A DNA stretch of 64,000 bases from Paragonimus westermani (Eukaryota; Platyhelminthes; Trematoda; Plagiorchiida; Troglotrematidae): assembly GCA_008508345.1 (NCBI GenBank), contig QNGE01000404.1, forward strand, positions 51,225 through 115,224. Reading direction: 5' to 3'. The notes beneath the pieces were generated by a model. The model did not search any database and was not told the origin of the DNA. It worked only from the letters and a program-made list of their open reading frames with translations. This document shows, piece by piece, positions 11,354 to 21,742 of the stretch (position 1 is its first letter; every line of letters begins with the position of its first letter). Position numbers and translations under genes: made by a program.

Positions 11354-12550
11354 TTAATTCAGCGGTTTATTATGCAGGTGAGAATCCAATAACACTTTGA
11401 AATGGTCTTTAGTAAAGCAGCTAACAATCTCTAGTGGTAGGTTGTTCCAGTAGTTGATAACCCTATAAGAGAAGAACTGTTGTCTTGGGAAGGTCCGAGG
11501 TCGAAGCTTATAGAGCTTCTTGTCGTGACCTCTTCGACTGTTACCACTTACTAGGGTGATGAATTGTTGCACGAGTCCTGTGCTAAACAGAAAGTGTGTA
11601 AGAATTAAGTCGCTGCGGAGTCTGTGAAACTCGAGTGGATAAAGATCAAGAATTTCAAGGCGAGACTCGTAGGATAGATGCCGTAAGCCAGTGACCATTT
11701 TGGTGGCTACTCGCTGGACACGTTCAATGGCGAGTATGTCTTTCTTCAAACCGGTGTAGACGACTTGAATGGCATACTCGATCAATGGTCTTATGTAGAC
11801 TCTGTAAAGCGTGTGAAAGGCGCGCTTGTCAATCCTGGAGAAGGTTCGTTTGATCACCCCGAGAGTCATGAGACCCCTTTTGGCGGCCAGCTGGTGATGA
11901 TAAGAGAAAGACAACCCAGACGATAGCCAGATTCCTAGGTCTTTTCTGAGTCATACTTTCGTGATATCTACTACAGTTCGTGCACCATGTATCACGAGTA
12001 GGTTCCCGTAGTCTCCTCGGGGTGACATGTGCGCACACTTACTGTCGTTTAGAGGGAGACTCCAACCATCTGACCAGCAATTAATACGATCAAAGTCAAT
12101 CTGCAATGCATTGGTGTCACAGGCGTTCCAGATTTTTAAGTCATCGGCTTTAAAGGAAAGGTAGTTCAAGTTCACTGAGTCGGATGTTAGGTTGCGTGTG
12201 CTTAAGAACGTCCTTAGTGCGTTAAAGTCTGCTTTCTGGAAGTTTCGGAATGCAGTCTTCGTTACAGCGCTTTGGAGCCAGTAACAGATAAAGTCAAAGT
12301 TTAGCAGCATATGGTCACTATGCCCTAGCGGCGGTTTGATGACCACCTAATCTACCAGGTGAGCCTCGTTCGTAATGACCAGATCGAGCAGGGAGGGTAT
12401 CTGTCTTGGACGGTGCCTTGTAGGTAGATCGACATGCTGTGTCCAGGCTTTCTCATGGATCAACAGTGCAAAGGGTTTCGAGAACCCACAACCACAATCC
12501 TCATAAGAAGCCGCCATAGGGTTGAGTTTGGGTGCGTTGAAATCATCCAT
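11354..12550 (-). mobile_element. CR1-type LINE with in-frame deletion of most of the RT
   Basis: Minus strand. Piece 12550-12347 carries the endonuclease block DDFNAPKLN (GDFN motif) through SLLDLVITNEAHLVD. Piece 12346-11951 continues with LGHSDHMLLNFDFICYW (SDH motif) and the linker with FQKADFNALRTFL. Then within the same open frame it changes to KADDLKIWNACDTNALQIDF, the RT motif C region. RT fingers, motif A and motif B are therefore missing. Piece 11914-11354 is an intact 186-residue thumb and C-terminal tail, with IERVQRVATKMVTGLRHL, LDLYPLEFHRLRSDL and YWNNLPLEIV, ending in a natural stop at 11354. The single-frame join makes this look like a clean deletion or a template-switched copy. 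Confidence 0.85.
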
Positions 12551-12749
12551 AGTATGTAGGAACTAATCACTGTACGGATAGACTCGTTCTTTGTTCAACC
12601 AAACTCGAACCGCTTTGATTATCCACGCGCGCTGTACTCAAATTTACGTCCTTCTAGAGGTTCCCGTCTCTTGTAACCTTTGCCGAAGTTGTCATTATGT
12701 CTTAGCAGCATCACGATCACGCTGAAGTAAAAGACATCCTATTCATTAA

Positions 12750-14400
12750 AGCATTAGTGGTTTTCTGAAGTGTTAGCCAGTCGTTCCACCATTTATCAAA
12801 ATGTGCAACGCTTATTTGTCCAGCTTAACCGCAATGTACAAGAATCTTTGGAGAATTTAGACGTTTGCCAACGTTCTCCATCCACAATGGCGTCCGTACC
12901 GGAGCGCATATCACAACGGCTTTCTGAAGGCAACCTATCAACCCATCACTTTCATCCAGCACCTTCCTCCCTCAGTGGAAACCTTCAGTCAATATGCCTC
13001 GTCACAAGAGTGGTTCAAGGCAGGACGTTAGTAATTATCGTCCCATCAACCACACATCAATCTGCTTGCGAAGTTTGAGAGGATGATAAAGGTTCACATA
13101 GTCGAATTCTTAAGGACACAAAACCTTATAAACCCTTCACAGCACGGTTTCCTTAGCAAACGCTCTTGTATGACATGTCAGCTGGAATTATTGAACCATA
13201 TATAGACGTCCGTCAATGATGGAAGTGCGGTAATTATCATACTCTTGGACATACAAAGGACATTTGATCGTGTGCCTCATAAGCGCCTCTTGATCAAGAT
13301 AGCATCTTTTGGCATACAAGATCCCTTGTATAGCTAGCTGTCGTCATGCCTCGAAGGTCGCACTCAAACAGTCAAAATAAGAGAGCACTATTCAACACCA
13401 AAACCAGTAACTAGTGGGGTGGTCCAAGGAAGCGTTCTGGGTCCGTCGCTCTTCTTAATGTACATAAACGATCTGTGTGACGTTATTACACATGGCAAGC
13501 CCTTTCTGTTTGCTGACGATATCAAAATCGTTTACATATTCCGCCAGGGCAGTAGTATCAATAATTTCTGTCTACAAAATATACGACAGGACCTGGTGTC
13601 CTTGCAGTTGTGGTGCAGAACATGGCTGATGTCGTTCTCAGCACACAAATCGAGCATTCTCACTCATGGTTGTAAAGTACCCCATGGCTCCATCTTACTA
13701 GATGATTGTAATATTGGTACAGCCTCTTCTGTCAGCGATCTAGGAATACGGTACTCAAACTCCTTCAATTACTCTGAACAAGTATGCTTCCAGGTTGCAA
13801 AAACTAAAAGAACAATAGCCTGCATCAAATAGGCGTTCAGCCTACCAGCTGCGAAGCTGACGCTCCACAAAATTTGTGCTTGGCCTCAACTCGAGTATTG
13901 CACCTTCAGCTACTGCCACCTACGCAAGTCCGACAGGCTTGTGTTAGAAAACCTTCAACGATCGTCTACCAAAACCTTATCAGGATATTCCTCTTCGCTC
14001 ACCTATAGACAGCGTTGTGAAAAACTTGGCACTGATCCACTTTGGCTGCGTAGACTGAAGTTGAACTTGATGCTGCTGTATAAACTCATACATTCGGATG
14101 CGATTACCTCAGCGATCACCGTCCACTTACAACAGAGCCCTCCATATAGTCTAAGAAATAAGGATTCCACCTTGCCAACCCCGATATCCCGGAAGAATAA
14201 ACGTGCAAACTTCTCTTTGTAAAGTATTCCTACATTTGGAATAAACTTCCAAGTGAGGTCAGAGCCAGTAACAACGTTTAGCGTTTTAAAGTGGGTTTGG
14301 ACAGCTATCTTACGTTACCAAACACGATGTTCATCTTCAAACTTTCTGTATCACCTGGTGACCTTCTCGGGTGTGGTCTGAAAAACATTTAGCCGTCAGA
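12750..14400 (+). mobile_element. CR1-type LINE RT remnant, plus strand
   Basis: The fragment starts in the RT fingers (YRP-like block, about 13030-13060). It runs through QHGFLSKRSCMTCQLELL (13140-13195), motif A (ILLDIQRTFDRVPHKRLL, about 13240), motif B (VVQGSVLGPSLFLMYINDL) and motif C (LFADDIKIVY) in the 13419-13832 frame. It then passes to the thumb (LENLQRSSTKTLSGYSSSL) in the 13941-14222 frame and a C-terminal tail to about 14400. Motif B has SGVVQGS where SGVPQGS is usual. No endonuclease is seen upstream. The same family recurs at 28200-30780 (+) and 32060-33480 (-). It is frameshifted and inactive. Confidence 0.88.
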
Positions 14401-14465
14401 TGAGTGATACGTAGATAACCACTTTGCTGTCCAACGCCTCTCGAGAACAGCCCGCTTGATACGGT

Positions 14466-14972
14466 TTGTTATATGGTTTACTCACAAGATCCTTTAGCAA
14501 TTGGCCTACTGCGCGCTCACCAAACCCTTTGACACACAAAATTATTTTAATGATGTGTTTACTCATGTATATGCAATGCCCAAATTGCTATGAAATGTGC
14601 ACTCGGCGCTCAATAGTAAGTCCAACAGAACATTGTCATGTGAGCTTTAGTTGTCACGCACATTTCATGCGGCCCTCCAAACCGTCGACTCAATTCTCCG
14701 TTTACTCGAATAAATCTCGAGTGCATAGTAAAATACCACAAAAAACGGTAGATAGGGTTATACATTCCAATAATCATAGCAAAAATATTAATATCGAACG
14801 AGTTCTTCGTCAAAACTCCCCCATACATAGTAAATGTCATAGTAAATCTTATAGCCCCACATTTTCTCATCTAACGTGTGAAATTACATTCTTCATCCCG
14901 ATTCCCATATTATCCATTGAGCGAGGAAATTTTTCTGCGACGGATGGACGCACGGAACTTCGTCTAAGCTGA
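14466..14972 (+). other. Unrecognised 168-residue ORF
   Basis: A long open frame without any motif I recognise. It is rich in serine, histidine and asparagine, and contains reiterated words such as catagtaaa and HSK-type tripeptides. Composition suggests low-complexity DNA rather than a gene. It lies between the CR1 remnant and the CACTA-like transposase. I would not annotate it as a gene without expression or homology support. Confidence 0.2.
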
Positions 14973-15540
14973 ACGGTTCGCGAAATGTTCAACTCTGTGA
15001 CGTTTTCTAGCAATCGATGAGATGCTGCGTTGAAATCTGCCCATTTGTTCGCTTGATTTTTGGATTTTCCGTCATGCCTCGCCAAAGTTGATCTATCTTG
15101 ACAATTTCCGGACGCCAATTTCATTCCCTAACAGCAAATAATTCCTAAGGTGCGTTTGGACATCCTCTCAGAGTGACTTGAAATATTTGAAAAAATCGCT
15201 CATCCCACAACCTTGTAAACAGTGAATTAGTGTAACAACCCATTTTTTTGAGACTGAATCGGTGAAATGAGCGAACTATCTAATTCTCTGTTGCGTGCGT
15301 GAAAGTTTCATAAACTACAGTCGTTTTCTCTTTGACCACGTAATTCTTGCAAGAAACTTCACGTTTGTGCTTCCGTTAAATTATTCGTTTATGTATGGTT
15401 TGCAAATATCCACAGTGATCGCGCATAACCAAGCGTGCTTCTCACATATGCGTTGGAAAACATATATTATTTATTCATTTACTTAAACCTTCGTAATGCA
15501 AACGGTTGGTTTCAGGTGTAAAAGACAGCTAAACGGACAC

Positions 15541-16790
15541 TGGTATGCGGGATCCGGAAGCTGATATTCCTGATGTTAGCGTTGTCGATCGCCTTCGAGA
15601 GTGGTCACTTTTCACCTACACTTCCAATGTGTAGGTGAAACAACTTTTGCGCACCTTGAAGAAAAGAATACCGGAGTTACTCAGTGAAGCCCGAACGTTG
15701 TTGTCGACACCGAGAAGTTCGCCTTTACCTGACGTTGAACCAGGCGATTATGCTCATTCAGGGTTGGTTAAAGGCATTGCGAATATTATTCTAAGCAGTC
15801 GACTACGGATGCGACGTCCGTAGGAATCCAGCTGAATATTGATGGTTTATCACCAACGAATTAACGATGGTTAACAACATGGCCTGTGCTTTGTCGCCTG
15901 AAAGAGCCGGTTGTAACCGAGCTGTCTGTGGTTGATGTGTATGAAGGGAGTAAAAACCGGAAGACGTCAACGTATATCTTCTGGACGTATTGCAAGAAGT
16001 GCATGGTGTGCCATACGATGGCATAAAGATAAACGATTTCACCGTTACGGGCTTTTTGAAAGTGGCGACCTGTGATATACCGGCTCTTTCGTATATCAAG
16101 CAGGTGCACCGGCACGGTGCACACTATGACTTTGAATAGTGTGAACAACGAGGAGTATACTGCGAACGAAAAGTAACGTTCGTGCCGTGAAAAGATTCTC
16201 TTCGGACGAACACATCCTCTTGCATCGCATGCCTCAAGTCTCCGTCCCCGTTTATGTCAATACCGGTCAATATGACCTCCATTCTCCCCATTGAACATAT
16301 CCATTCGGAATGTCTGGGTGTTATCCCTCGTATTATTAGTGACTGGACGTCGGGACCAATCTTCATAAACGTTCGTGTAGGCCCTCAAGCACTTCAACGG
16401 ATAAATGAACAAATTTTAATATGTCGGGAAAGCCTATCTCGTGACTTCCCTTGCGAGTGTCGCCTTCTGAAAGACTTTAAGACTCGGAAGGCTACAGAAT
16501 GTTGCGCACCGGACCGGTAGCTTTGGAGAATATTTTGGACGGTGATAAGTATAACAACTTTTTAGGTTTGTCTGCCGCTATATATAGTTTATGTAACCCC
16601 ACCTTTAGTTTTACTCGTTGTGAATTCGCGAAACAATTAACGCACGCAAATGTATCGAATTATCGTAAGCTGTATGGGCAAGAAGAGATGGCGTATAGCG
16701 TGCATCCGTTGAAACACCTTGCAAATGATGTAGCCACACATGGTTTACTTGATAACTTTTCTACAGATTGAAATCTGTGTCTAACGGGCC
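15541..16790 (+). pseudogene. CACTA/Tnp2-like transposase, broken
   Basis: Several frames in order match the layout of the Tnp2-related transposases that are common in invertebrate CACTA-like elements. First is VVDRLREWSLFTY, then LLRTLKKRIPELLSEARTLL (about 15645-15700). LNIDGLSP follows at about 15835, then a CD-PA type region (about 16070) and a block with HIHSECLGVIPRIISDW (in 16254-16520). Next are RDFPCECRLLKDFKTRKATE, TGPVALENILDGDKYNNFLG and FAKQLTHANVSNYRKLYG (16499-16771), ending YSVHPLKHLANDVATHGLLD. In this family the last part reads as WKATEFR..LLYTGPVVLK and NVH.LxHL.DDV, so the match is close. Stops and at least three frame changes make it inactive. The catalytic Asp/Glu set was not assigned. 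Confidence 0.75.
15610..15640 (+). repeat. 12-bp perfect hairpin inside the transposase
   Basis: TTTCACCTACAC at 15610-15621 is followed by a 7-nt loop and its exact complement at 15629-15640. The hairpin sits where the transposase frame meets a stop (TAG at about 15632), between the first and second conserved blocks. Confidence 0.85.
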
Positions 16791-17029
16791 AACGCGACCA
16801 GTGGGACAATTTTACAGTTGTTTATCAGAAAGATCTTCCGCTTGTGGGACCGCCGAAGCCGTGCATTCTGATGTTGGTATACCTATCAGTTGTCCTATAC
16901 CTGGATGCTGAATGTTTATTAAGGGTCCAATTTTGTTCATAAACACTCCCCCCCAACGAAGTTGCTCTTATTAGTGATGTTTCCTGCATAGTTGTCAAAA
17001 TATGTGACTCTAATTCTGGAGGTTGCACT

Positions 17030-17604
17030 GTGATTGATCGCCCCTTTTACCACGCCCCGAACTCTCTCTTCACCCAAAGGTTTTCATCCCACCATTTGCA
17101 TATCTTCACTGTCAACGATTTAACAAGTGCGTCCCGCACTGAGGTGAAAGGTTTACTTCTACGGCTTCATTCATGTTTTGTTTACATACTCATTTTGCAT
17201 CCCGGTAAAGAGAGTCATTTAAAAACCATTGCAGTTTCGTCGGGGACTTACAGCATGCAACTTATTTTGCCTTGTTGTTTATAACGTGTCACTCAACTCT
17301 TAATGAGCTTCGACTTCAGATGTACACCGTTGTACCCTTTCCGGAGGACGGCGAACCCTGCTGCACAGTGCTGATTTCGACGTGGATAGACGGTGGCGTA
17401 CCATTGTTATCAAATAACCAGTCTCTTCAGTTTACTACAGCTGTGCGGGACATCTGGGTTGCGCCGCCCGACTCTGCAAGGGGGTCAGTCAAAGTAAGTG
17501 GCACAACTGCTGATTTCATGATTGTCTTGTGTTTTAAACGACCATTTGCGGGTACGTCGTCATGCAAAGAGGGCGGAGATCTCATCAAATGTAGGTTTGA
17601 CTGA
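17030..17604 (+). other. Accessory reading frames downstream of the CACTA-like transposase
   Basis: Two overlapping open frames follow the transposase on the same strand. The second (17272-17604) contains MYTVVPFPEDGEPCCTVLIS then TWIDGG. This resembles the short 'VV.F.ddg..vevVPs.WI' segment at the N-terminus of DUF4806-type accessory proteins found beside Tnp2-like transposases. That resemblance is from memory and is weak by itself; the position and the downstream segment at 18600-18990 support it. Nothing is recognised in 17605-18300 apart from proline- and serine-rich translation. Confidence 0.35.
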
Positions 17605-18319
17605 TGTGACACTGCGAACGAGAAAATGGAGTCAGAGGGCCAGCTAACGTCGATGTGCCTTTAAATCCTATTGGTTATTTGCAAGCGTTCGAAGAAGCTT
17701 CTGTCGCACTCAGCCTCCGAGGACCCCGACGGCTGTTTGCCCATGCCTGCTGCTGGTGCCATAGCAGCACGATATTCGGCGTTCGTCTTGGAGGCTCTTC
17801 AGGAAAGCAGGAGTGCCACACACACTAGCCTTCAGTTCAAAGCGTTCCAGTCGCCATTTTCCGCAGTCCCTTCTCTTCCTCCGTGGGCATCCCCACATTT
17901 CATCGTCCCATCTCTCCTACTGCGGTGCCTGATCCAGCGGTCACCTCAACCGGCCTCGTTCAACCATCCCCACGTTTTCTTCCTTCCCACTGCTTGACAA
18001 TTCTCTTCCAATCATTCATACTCTTGTTCCCATGTCACAACCAACGTTGCCGCAGCCATCCTCCAGTCAATCCGGAGGACCTGCAAGTTACCCATCCCTC
18101 ACCCTTTTTGTAATCCTCATTTATCATTAAACTTTTCGTATTGCTCTCCCAGATTTCTGCTCTAATTTTGGGCGTGCTCCATATTCCGCTGTTCGGGCAA
18201 CATACGACGTTGCATTTGGTGTTGATTTATTTTGCTGTAGGACCGTTTCCATATGTAATGCGTTCTGCAACGGCGTTGAGACCTATGGTTTACAGCTAAT
18301 TACATCCATTTATGTCGTT

Positions 18320-18550
18320 TTAGGGATATTTTACGGCGATTCGGGATAATTTACGTCGATTTAGGGATATTTTACGGCTGTACTACAGTGGACGAATGGA
18401 CCAATGGGATTAATTTTGCGCTACACATTTAGGGTAATTTAGGGTTTTATGTGTCAAAAACGTAATTCATCCCTAAAGCACGCTCGCATTGGTCAATGTA
18501 GAGCATATTGGGTTTTTGCGTAATTTATACCTAATTGTGCTAGCAGGGCC
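18320..18550. repeat. Cluster of related short motifs ending in an 11-bp inverted word
   Basis: The word TTTAGGGATATTTTACGG occurs at 18320 and again at 18361, with CGGGATAATTTACG between them at a spacing of about 21 bp. Related words appear on the opposite strand near 18462-18478 and 18518-18535. The cluster ends with GTGCTAGCAGG at 18537-18547, the reverse complement of 10975-10985. Clustered degenerate motifs just inside an end are typical of subterminal transposase-binding repeats of CACTA-type elements. That role is inferred. Confidence 0.5.
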
Positions 18551-18599
18551 GCGGCACCTCTGGCAACATCCTCACCACAAAACGACTCTACTGTTTCCT

Positions 18600-18990
18600 C
18601 AGAACTATCAACGATAATGCACATGCTTCAAGAATTAATGAAGGAGGTGGCCGTTTTGGAGGAACATTTTCAACAACATCGACTGTTCCCCAAGTTGGAC
18701 GTTCATGGTCAGGCTGTTCGTGAGATTCGCGCACTTGTCCCCGTAAACACTGCGGCTAGTTTCTGTGAGCTGGAAGGCAATAATTTCGAAGAACTGCCGT
18801 GAATATACGGGTAATACCTTGGACACTGCTAAATGGACCATCTGAAATCAGCGACAGCCCCGTCTGCAAGGCTGCTGCTTCGCCGTTGCACGAGGGAGGC
18901 CATTAGATCAGAGCCGGCCATGGGAATTAATTACGCTGGGGAAAAAATAAGACCTCCTTCAAAGAATCTATCCTACAGCGTGCAGTAGAA
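18600..18990 (+). pseudogene. Possible DUF4806-like accessory protein remnant
   Basis: Open frame 18617-18802 starts with a helical, coiled-coil-like stretch and continues as AVREIRALVPVNTAASFCEL. This resembles the 'PL.t..ef..lE..L' segment of DUF4806 proteins. About 70 bases on, in another frame, is ARLLLRRCTREAIRSEPAMG followed by INYAGEKIRPPSKNL. That resembles the later 'R.l..l.s.e.a..y.~~G~~~K~~f' segment of the same domain. DUF4806 genes are frequent partners of Tnp2-like transposases. Both segments are on the transposase strand, 2 kb downstream. The call rests on remembered consensus patterns only. Confidence 0.4.
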
Positions 18991-19059
18991 GGGTATTGCA
19001 GTGAAAAAATGATTCAGTATCCTTTGATCGTAGAATCAGTACTATCTTATGAGATGGAC

Positions 19060-20820
19060 CCAGAAACCGAGAGGTAGGAGGTACATAAATGGATGTGGTG
19101 TTGGTTCTGTGACGCCCGTGACCGTGGAGGAAGGGTCCGATTGAGACAGCCCAGGACAAAAGCTGAAGTAAGTATCGAACAAAGCGTGAAGTTCGTTTTC
19201 AACTGCATTGAGTTATGCACACTGTAAGTCCCACAAAATTGTCCCAACACTTGGTATGAGGACAAGTTTAGGGCCAATAATACGTTTGGTAACAATACGT
19301 TTCATTGTTCACGTGGATGTGCATCCCCGTTTTCGTGAGCTCCATTTGGCTCATAGTGTTTGCAAGTTTTTCAAAGCCATTTGTTGAGTACATACCTGTC
19401 TTCTTCTGCAGGAAACTCAATCTCTTCTGGATTGATGAAGAGCGCACGAGAAAATTCCAGAGTGTTTTTGCATCCAGTGCGAAATGCATGGCTTCCTAGA
19501 AATTCATGGCGAATCGCATCGCTCAATGTGAAAATGGGAATGGGTTACGTGGTATCGGGTTAATTTAGAGGCGAAGTCGCTGGTTCCAAATTCCTTTGAC
19601 AGAGGGATCACGTGGTTTACAGTGAAATCCGCCTTGGGTTAATTTAAAGATGGATTAGGACGCGAGGAATGGACTGATCGAAAAATTACTACGTTACACG
19701 TAGTAGGGATACGCTAGGGCTTTTCTCCCAAATCCCTAACAAATCCACAAATGATCATCCGAGTGGTTCATTAGACGGTATCGGGGGTTTTACGTAACTC
19801 ACCCCTAGCTGTGTTGAAAGGTTACTCCCGTCGTATGACAAGGGTTTTCTTCCATCCACAAATAAGTGGAAACCTGCGATAGGGCGGGAGTTACGACGAG
19901 TAAAACGTCCAATTTATGTGTATGAAAAGCAGCACACTTTACGGAACCTAACATCATCGTATCCAGTTAGTGTTCAAAAGCTCCACTACATATAAATCAC
20001 TTTCCTACTGCGAATCAGTATGACGATGAACAACGAGAACGTGTTCTGGATAATATTCACGGAGAAATATCTGAACTTCCGGAAATACCTTGAGGACTTC
20101 GAAAAATTTTGCCGCAGACATTTTGCGACAGATGGTATAGTTGGTCCTTTGGAAACAGCACTTATAATGCGAACGATTATAAGTGGCTTAAGGAAATTCG
20201 AAAGGGAGCCGAGGGAGCTTACTATAAGAAATATGGCATTCACATCGGTAAACAATGAGGTTTGCTAGATATGCTATCTAAAGCGGGATCCCGTGGATTC
20301 TGGCAAGGAAAACGTTAACTGGGTCCAGTGCTCCCGCTGCTTGTGTTGGCACCATCATTCGTGTGCTGGCTACCGGCAATCTGACATTGGATTCACTTGC
20401 GTGGACCGCGAGACAAGTAAGCAGCCCACGTGAAGCTCGCAACTGCACGCTCAACAACAACACGGTAACAGTCTCGTTGTCCTTTTCAGGACAAACAGGA
20501 CTGACCCCACGACCCATTTCGGGGCCTTCTACAAAGTGATTTTCAACAAAAACCATGCTCACTTATTGTTAACATGCGTACGATCATTCACCGTCGACAG
20601 ATGATGGGTCCATTGGGTCTTATTTCAGTGGCAGTCTCCTGAGTCCTTAACCGATTGGGCAAGTAAAACCACCCAATGCGCTATTCAGTGCACCTACAAA
20701 TGTAAGCACACAGCGACATATATATAGTTATAAACACCGGCTAAACCACATGTATGTATACACACATATGCATATATATACATATGTTTAAGAACAAACA
20801 TACGTGCATAAATATATATA
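19060..20820. other. No recognised gene; more short-motif repeats
   Basis: Translated frames (19047-19489 minus, 19305-19563 plus, 20020-20268 plus, 20278-20562 minus) show no family motif. The words GGGTTAATTTA (near 19556 and 19638) and AGGGATACG (near 19705) resemble the 18.3-kb motif cluster. TACTACGT/ACGTAGTA (19687-19705) forms an 8-bp stem with a 3-nt loop. An AT-rich tract with TATA/ACATA words occupies about 20695-20825. Confidence 0.4.
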
Positions 20821-20824
20821 GATA

Positions 20825-21030
20825 TTTTGAATTTGACCATCACTCACACGGTTGCCTCATGATTGGAATGGCCGGAGTTCAAATCCCGGCCGTGACAAAA
20901 ACGTGCACTACTGACGAGCTCTAATGAGAGCAAAACTCAAGTCTGGTGCTTCTATTCGAAAGAGGCTGGCCGTCAATTCTGTCTAAATGCGGAGGTTGCG
21001 ACCAAATGTGAGTGATGGTTCAATTTAAAG
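20825..21030 (+). repeat. Inverted-repeat element carrying a hammerhead ribozyme, copy 1
   Basis: The outer ends are inverted: ACCATCACTCACA at 20836-20848 against TGTGAGTGATGGT at 21008-21020. Both ends are flanked by TA (20823-20824 and 21031-21032). The left inner arm carries a tRNA-like T-arm with a perfect 6-bp stem (20870-20875 with 20886-20891) and a B box-like GGAGTTCAAATCC (20874-20886). The centre holds a hammerhead fold. Homology with copy 2 (49043-49248) covers the ribozyme, the GAAAGAGGCTGG segment after it and both outer arms. It also continues about 20-25 nt beyond the right arm (CCAAATCC...ACTCATCAG), so the true repeat unit is a little longer. Confidence 0.85.
20905..20949 (+). 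ncRNA. Hammerhead ribozyme (type I), core-mutated
   Basis: Stem I pairs 20905-20910 (GCACUA) with 20944-20949 (UGGUGC), six pairs including one G-U. The conserved CUGACGA box (CUGANGA) is 20911-20917. Stem II is a perfect 5-bp helix, 20918-20922 with 20927-20931, closed by AAUG. The conserved GAAA box reads AAAA at 20932-20935, so the essential G is substituted. Stem III is A-U and C-G closed by UCAA (20937-20940), followed by the cleavage-site C at 20943. Loss of the box G predicts greatly reduced or no cleavage. Confidence 0.85.
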
Positions 21031-21356
21031 TACACCAAATCCCAGATCACTCATCAGTAATATATAAATAAGTTGTAGCCCTTGACTCAATACGCGAGTA
21101 CTTCCATGGTATAATAAGACGATTGATAGGAAATCGGGTTCTAGTTCTTGATATAATTAACACGGCAAATCTCGGCTCTGAAAATACGCGGCAGTCACTG
21201 GTAACTGCACCCAACACAGGCCAAAAGACTGGTGAACGAAAGCAACTATAATCACCTCTGAAACGTGTGCGACAAGGGTAAAATTGCATGGAATTTATAG
21301 GGTAATAGTGACCTACCAATATTCTCGACATTGGCGAGCGTTTCTGAAAGGTTAAG

Positions 21357-21714
21357 TGTAGAAGGATGACGAATGTGTACGCAGGGCAGCGATCGCAGGC
21401 AATCCCGACGCAATCCGAAACCAGAGAAAAGACGTAGGGAACAATCACAACCAGCGAATTGGGAATACAAAGACGGGGCGGCGATCCGCACAACGCCAAT
21501 GGCGACATGAGAATCAAAGTCGCAATCACAACATATTTTTTAATCCTTCCAAACAAGTAAGTCCAGTGGGATCGAATATCACAGTTTTATGGACGTTCAT
21601 GTCGTGTGGAACACGCCGAGTAATACGTAGGTGGGCGACCTGAAATAGATAACAAGGGAGAGATCATCAACGGAAAGTTTAAATCGCATGCGCAACAGTT
21701 TCCATATTGTTACA
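21357..21714 (-). repeat. 3' LTR of the Gypsy element
   Basis: Direct repeat of 25835-26192. From about 21378 to 21714 the two copies differ at only about five positions. The outermost 20 or so bases (21357-21377) differ much more. The inner end in element orientation is TGTAAC next to the polypurine tract. ORFs inside the LTR are duplicated in both copies and are not genes. Confidence 0.92.
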
Positions 21715-21730
21715 CTGCTCCCCTCTTAAT
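21715..21730 (-). other. Polypurine tract
   Basis: On the minus strand the bases immediately upstream of the 3' LTR read AAGAGGGGAGCAG, an almost pure purine run. This is the primer site for plus-strand DNA synthesis in LTR elements. Confidence 0.85.
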
Positions 21731-21742
21731 CAGGCAGTGTCC

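Noticed and set aside
14466..14972. 168-residue plus ORF as a possible gene
   Set aside because: Low-complexity composition, no motif, no splice or start context; kept only as an unrecognised ORF.
21047..21556. 169-residue minus ORF and its partial duplicate at 25813-26034
   Set aside because: They are LTR sequence, present in both LTRs; not a gene.
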